Source: Symsagittifera roscoffensis
Lineage: Eukaryota; Xenacoelomorpha; Acoela; Convolutidae
Length of the DNA: 64,000 bases
Direction of reading: 5' to 3'
Assembly: GCF_963678635.1 (NCBI RefSeq)
Contig: NC_087064.1
Coordinates: forward strand, 19,330,509-19,394,508
In this document: piece by piece, positions 59,071 through 64,000 of the stretch
How the letters are laid out: each line of letters starts with the position of its first letter
Position numbering within the stretch: the first letter of the stretch is position 1
Notes under the pieces: model-generated
The model's input: only the letters and a program-made list of their open reading frames with translations
Databases searched by the model: none
What the model was told of the DNA's origin: nothing
Program-made: the position numbers and the translations under genes

Positions 59071-60671
59071 TATTTTCTTGTTGTTTTCAGTTTTTTTGTT
59101 TTTCTTTTTTGCAATTTGACTAAATCGTTGTTGTATGAAGTCTGCAATATGTAGTTCCTTCATCCTCCAAATATTACTTCTGCTTTTTTCTTGAGATTAT
59201 TTGTAGCCGCCAAGCCCGCGATTTATGTCGAGACAGTCGCCACTATTTCCAGACTATCGCGACTCGTTTTCAGAATATATCGCCACTAATTTCTGGACTT
59301 CAGTGCTCATTTAAGTTATCCTGAAAAAAAGCATCAAATTTGAAAATAAAAACGCGTTTTTTTTTCAAATTGGGTTGACTTAAGACAAAAACTAATGAAT
59401 ACAAAAAATGGGGTATTTTTTCGATACTATACCCTTCTTAAAGTAAGAGGCTCATTTTGATATATTTATGTCAGTGATTAACTGGTAGTTTTTGTAATTT
59501 TGATTGACTAAAAAGCTAAAAACGATCATTTTTTGAGACAAAACTTTAGGGCTGAACTTTCCAAAACAAATTGCACCATATTAATTCTCCTAAAACTTTA
59601 AGCAATTTTTGTATTCATCAATTTCACTTAAAGACCACTCAATTTGAGTAAAACGCTTTTAAACTTCAAGTTAAATGCTTTTTGTCCGGATAATTTAAAT
59701 CATCATTGTATTGCTACCGAACAGCCATGTTTTCAAGCGCTGTCTAGACAATAACTTACCGTTCGCGGATCTAACGGCACAATTTAAACAACACACCTAA
59801 CAAGCTCGTATCGTCGTCCTGATGGCAGTTAACCATCTCGATCGCCAACAAACTGGCGCAATCCCACTATCATTTTTATTTTTAGACTTTTGCGACTATT
59901 TTTTGTTTTTGTCCAAACTCGCGATTCATGTTTGCGACTTAAGATTTGATCGCATTTTGCTATTTTCGGCCTATTTGCAAATGGGGCTTTATGATGTAAT
60001 GACTAAAAATAACCATAACAGTAAGCGAATCACAAATGAGTTATCTGCGGTGTAAGTTGCGTCATTTATTTATTCTTTCATTTATTGATGCTTTTTCTAA
60101 CAAACACCCTAATTTCTAATTAATGTCCTTATTAGTCAACGGTTTCTTGTTCCAAATAAATAATCACAAAAGGGCTACATCGGTTTGTGTTAAATGTAAA
60201 CGCTGTTATGTTTCTCATTTGTCGTGTCTCAATGTCGTTATGTCTTGTCGTCTATATGTCTTGTCGTCTCAATCTTCGTATCATATATCTTACATAGCAC
60301 CATGTATTTTAGCTCTCATTTGGTAGTAACTAGCATACAACTTTAACAGCATAACAGCGTGAAATTTTAACGGTGGGCTTCAAGGGATAATCTCAATGTT
60401 GTCAGTATGTCGACACATCATGTCGAAAGTCGTTCTGATAGATAACGATATAATTACCTCAACAAGACTTCAAGACATTCAAAACATATTGTTCGCTTCT
60501 ACTTTTGTTCACAATACACTGCAATCTCTTCAAAACACCTGAAAACACGAAAAAATTGATATGTGATTAAAACTTACATTTTTAATTTTATTCTAAAACA
60601 ATATTTTTGTTCTGATTAAGAAAAACTCGCTGTCGATTCGACTTTAGATTCTAAATTTGTAAGCTGAATTT
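59071..60671. other. Spacer upstream of the second cysteine-rich exon
   Basis: 59071-59270 is a partial further copy of the 58840-59042 repeat. The rest is A+T rich; frame 59822-60055 (ATG, 77 aa) has no recognised motif and is not called. The last few hundred bases should contain the promoter of the gene beginning near 60672. Confidence 0.45.
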
Positions 60672-60954
60672 ATGACTATATATAGTGAAGTATATTCGTC
60701 AATGAACAAAGCAATGACAAATAAAGTTTTCTTTCAACTTTATCATCAACGTCATCATCTTCGTCATCGTGGCAGCGGTGGCGGCTGCAATGACACAGGC
60801 AATACGGTGCGACATCTGAGTAGGGTGTTTACATATTTTTTGGTAGTCACTTTTCTACTAGCTGGTCCACCAACTTGTACACAGGCACTGGACTGCACAA
60901 CCAGCCGCTACACGAAACATTTGTGCCTCTACAGGAACTCCTCCTGCTGCAACA
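60672..60954 (+). CDS. First coding exon of a paralogous cysteine-rich membrane protein
   Basis: ATG at 60672, 94 codons plus one base, donor AACA then GTACGT. The end matches exon 1 of the gene at 47006: ALDCTTSRYTKHLCLYRNSS against ELECTSAHHKSWSSTCIYKN, then CC, an acidic/amide residue and S in both, with the same phase 1 border, the same cysteine order and the same sequon just before the CC pair. A hydrophobic stretch (VFTYFLVVTFLLAGPP) would be the signal peptide; the preceding 50 residues (HHLRHRGSGGGC) make an unusually long leader, so an internal Met (11 or 15) may be the real start. No matching exon 2 was found up to 64000, so the rest should lie to the right. Confidence 0.65.
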
Positions 60955-61077
60955 GTACGTTCCTTTTTTCACCTAGATCAGCCAATGGCGTGCGCGGCAA
61001 GATCATTTTACCGATGAGGGGAGGGGTTTAATTCAAAGTCATTTTCTAGTATTTCGAGTTCTGCCCAAACACCGCAA

Positions 61078-61516
61078 CAAGACTGCTCGTATATCAGGAC
61101 AAAGCCCTGTATATTCCGACTGCCCGTTAATCATATCGAATAGCTTTTGGCAAAAGAAAAAATTGAAAAACTATAAATTTTGGACACAATCAAGGATCAA
61201 GTGTAAAAATTTGAGTCGTACCATTTTAATAGAACCAATTTGCTAGCCTCAATTCAATTTGGAATGATTTTGTTGAAACATATCGCACGTTAACTGTCCC
61301 AAATTGGCCAAAATGGCACTATTTAAACCCCCATTACTTTGCAAAAAAAGATCACGGGTAACATATATTTTTAAATTTAAGCTCAAGACAGCAATACCTT
61401 TTAAAGGATTTCTAAAATTTTGTCAGAAATGCTTAATTCAAAAATCGAAATTTGTCTGAAGAAAAAAAACCATCTCGAGCTTAAATATTCCGTTACCTTC
61501 ATCATGAGAATCGGAA
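61078..61516 (+). repeat. Half copy of the foldback family
   Basis: GACTGCTCGTATATCAGGAC through ATATTCCGACTGCCC, CAAATTGGCCAAAATGGCAC and an end near TAAATATTCCGTTACC. Same order as the right arm of 41229-41754. Confidence 0.75.
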
Positions 61517-61614
61517 GAGAAACTGTAAATTTGGGACAAAGTCAAAAACTAAGTGCAAGAAATTTGAGTCGTGCAAAACTAATACGACCGATTAGCTACT
61601 CGCACTCAGTACAA

Positions 61615-62065
61615 AAAAAAAGAGAAATTAATCGATTATATTATAATAATAATTATATTTTCGGCAAAGTTATAATTAATTATAAGCAACAATTTTAGAT
61701 ATTTAAACGATATATAATCCATTATAATGATAATATGTTTGGTGAAATTTTAATAACTTGTGATCAATTATAACTGATTATAATTTTTCCGAAAATCTCT
61801 TGTAATCTCTGATCATAGATTATAATATCTTTTCTATCAAAATTTTACCACATACCACCTGGAAAGCACAAAAAACAGCACAAAATAAAAGGCATTGAAG
61901 CGATGACGTTTGCTGAATAATTATGTATTATAATTTTGTAAAATGGATTATACTTTAATAAGATTTCAGAAAAAAAATCAAAAAAAAAATCGATTATATT
62001 TTTTTTGTTTCGAAAAAGAGTAACATTGTAATCTACTTTCAATCGATTATAATCATTTTTTTGAA
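61615..62065. repeat. Cluster of ATTATAATC-type palindromic motifs
   Basis: About ten occurrences of GATTATAAT, CGATTATA or their complements (for example AATCGATTATATTATAATAA at 61628 and AATCGATTATAATC at 62041). Possibly overlapping short elements or degenerate simple sequence. Confidence 0.55.
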
Positions 62066-62124
62066 AGCTATGGAGATTGACATAAAAAATCCAATACAAT
62101 ATACTATTTTCTCTTTTTACTTTA

Positions 62125-62457
62125 GGGTAGCCTCAATCAAATTGGAACAATTTTATTGAGCGGGATAATTCGCTCGGCACAAAATATTCGCGTTACATTT
62201 TCAGCATTATGAATAAAATCTTCAAAACACGCATAGATAAGTCCAAAGAATGGCCAAACTGGCTATTCTTAAAATCCAAAAGTTTTGCACATATTAATCG
62301 GGGATCGGATGTAAAATGCCTTTTTATAATTGATGTCCAGGGGTATAAAAATTGTTTGTCAAAAACTACTATTTCGATTGCCAAAAGTTCGAAGATTGGC
62401 TTAATAAAAAAACCACCCCAAGCAAAAATAGTCAGTTTTCTTCAAAAATCGGAACAA
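62125..62457 (+). repeat. Half copy of the foldback family
   Basis: GTAGCCTCAATCAAATTGGA, GCGTTACATTTTCAGCATTA and an end near TTCAAAAATCGGAACAA. It most resembles the copy at 23930-24425. Confidence 0.7.
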
Positions 62458-63068
62458 TAACAACCAATCCTAGCTCTACAAAAGTAGACTAGTAGACTAC
62501 AAAAGGTTGCTAGACTACACAAGTTATACGTAACAAGACGTAACGAAGTTTTTCATCAAATAAAAATTAAGTTCAGTGGCTGGATTATCGGTTAACAGCT
62601 TAACTCGGTTAATTGTGCATCTGCTGGTTAGACATCAAGTCTCTTTTTATCTCTCATTCCTTCTATTCTCAGGAGTTGATGTTTGATGTTTGTTTCTTAT
62701 TGAAAGAGAAAAAACAATTGATAAGATCTGAAGATTTGTGTGTTTTTTGCTTTTTAGCTATGTTGTTCCCTTGTTCAATCTCAAAAACAACAAAAACGTG
62801 TCGCCGTTTTGTCCGGTTTTCGAGGCAGAATATCATTGTAATTCGAGGTTGATTAAATAATCATAAGCGGCAGGCCTGGAAGTGTCTTAGAAATTTTTCC
62901 AAAAATTTAAAAGACAGAAAATTGATTTGTTTTTTATCGTTTCCGAAAATTCATTTATTTTTGAAAAGTAAATAGAAAAAATTTGGTTCTTAAGGTAGAG
63001 ACACTTTTTGTTGGTTGTCTTATAACATTGTCAACAAAAATTCCTGAATAAACAATTGGGATAATAGA
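62458..63068. other. A+T-rich spacer, nothing recognised
   Basis: No gene or repeat match was found; frame 62613-62852 shows no recognised motif. Confidence 0.45.
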
Positions 63069-63260
63069 CAAAATTGCTCGTATCAGGGCAACACCAAAAA
63101 ATTTCAGACTGCCTTTTAATGACAAATCAATCTTTTTTTCTATCCGAGCTCTGAACAATAAAATTTCAGATGGTTGAACAAAATTTAGTTGAAAATAGCT
63201 AGATAAAGAGTCGAAATTAAGCTGGAGAAAAAATCTCCCGAGCATCGAAATTCGCAATAA
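63069..63260 (+). repeat. Shortened half copy of the foldback family
   Basis: TTGCTCGTATCAGGGCAACA, TCAGACTGCCTTTTAATGAC and an end near CCCGAGCATCGAAATTCG; the middle is deleted relative to 61078. Confidence 0.6.
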
Positions 63261-63397
63261 CAAAATGCCTGTAATATTACACCTGCATGTGACATAATGC
63301 AGTAATATGTGATGCAATATGCTCAATCACAAAAAAACGGAACCCACAAAGTTCCATTTTTGTATCCATTGAATTTTACAGAGGTTATTTTTTACTC

Positions 63398-63616
63398 AGG
63401 CGCCTATATTTAATAATTTTGAGGAAGATGCGCGCGCGTACGCAAAAGTTGCATTCAGACGCCATTTTAGCCTGTTTTTTTTTCTCAACTGGCCGAAACA
63501 AGGTCTTTTTAGTTCTCTGAGAGATCTCGGAATATCAATTTGATCAAACTAAAGTAAATATTTTGAAAACTTTTGAAAATCAGCACCCCTCCAGAAACTC
63601 AAAGATTCGCCCCTGA
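63398..63616. mobile_element. hAT-like MITE, truncated copy
   Basis: Internal blocks (GGCGCCTATATTTAATAATT, GATGCGCGCGCG) and right terminus (AGATTCGCCCCTG) are present; the left part is missing. Confidence 0.75.
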
Positions 63617-63828
63617 TTTTGGTATTGTGAATAAAACGAGTTATCACTGGAAGAGATCTTCTTTGACCACATTTACTGAGTAAAAAGTGGCCCATTTTTT
63701 GCGGAGATTCTTACGGGACAAACAGAAATTTTCCGATATGAGCACGTCATCACACATAGTTGCATTTTTGGGAAGCTCTTATCTTTCTGAAATTTCTGAT
63801 AACTATCTACATCATAATCAGGGGCGGA

Positions 63829-64000
63829 TTGCGGAGATGGTGGGGGCGAACGTTTTCCTTCAGGGATTCGACCTCCTGCCGACCCAAAGGATCCCTCTTT
63901 GGTACTATTTTAAGACCTTCAATTTTTGGATAACCGACCATACAGTTTTTCTAAAGGCATTTTTGGCACCAGTATGTACAAATTTTGACCAAAAAAGCCC
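63829..64000. mobile_element. hAT-like MITE, cut by the window edge
   Basis: Starts CAGGGGCGGATTGCGG, then CAGGGATTCGACCTCCTGCC and AAGGATCCCTCTTTGG; continues past 64000. Confidence 0.85.

Overview
The window reads as nuclear DNA of an animal, probably an invertebrate. It is strongly A+T rich by eye (not computed), its genes are split by GT..AG introns, the proteins are metazoan types (an anoctamin, an Ig/FN3 membrane protein), and most of the DNA is repeats: satellite, MITEs, foldback elements, tRNA-derived SINEs, a LINE, a Mutator-like transposase relic and an LTR-element relic. No species can be named. Exon models below come from splice consensus, reading phase and protein pattern, without transcript data.

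Layout. 1-4469 is a 221/225-bp satellite array with higher-order structure. 5410-16452 (minus) holds the first five coding exons of an anoctamin (TMEM16) gene, covering only the N-terminal cytoplasmic dimerization domain; the membrane part must lie beyond the left edge, across or behind the satellite. 16453-20107 is a divergent intergenic region with a SINE and a GC-richer block of unknown role. 20108-22825 (plus) is a type I membrane protein with four Ig-like domains, one FN3-like domain and a TM segment. It converges on 23074-29609 (minus), a zinc-finger plus Nudix hydrolase whose Nudix box is cut by a 5.5-kb intron carrying a same-strand LINE relic.

From 29.6 to 47 kb there is no convincing intact gene: repeat mosaics, a 1.18-kb foldback element, a decayed MULE transposase and a few coding relics. 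47006-51203 (plus) is a five-exon gene for a 326-residue single-pass membrane protein with a cysteine-rich ectodomain of no family I recognise; one exon (47719-47851) is revealed only by splice phase. A paralogous first exon lies at 60672-60954, so this may be a local gene family continuing to the right. Between them, 52.7-59.3 kb consists of segmental and tandem duplications, a tetranucleotide microsatellite and a cluster of short inverted motifs.

The genes do not form a visible pathway. The items most worth following are the cysteine-rich membrane family, the zinc-finger/Nudix protein with its split catalytic box, the satellite higher-order repeat beside the anoctamin exons, and the foldback family.
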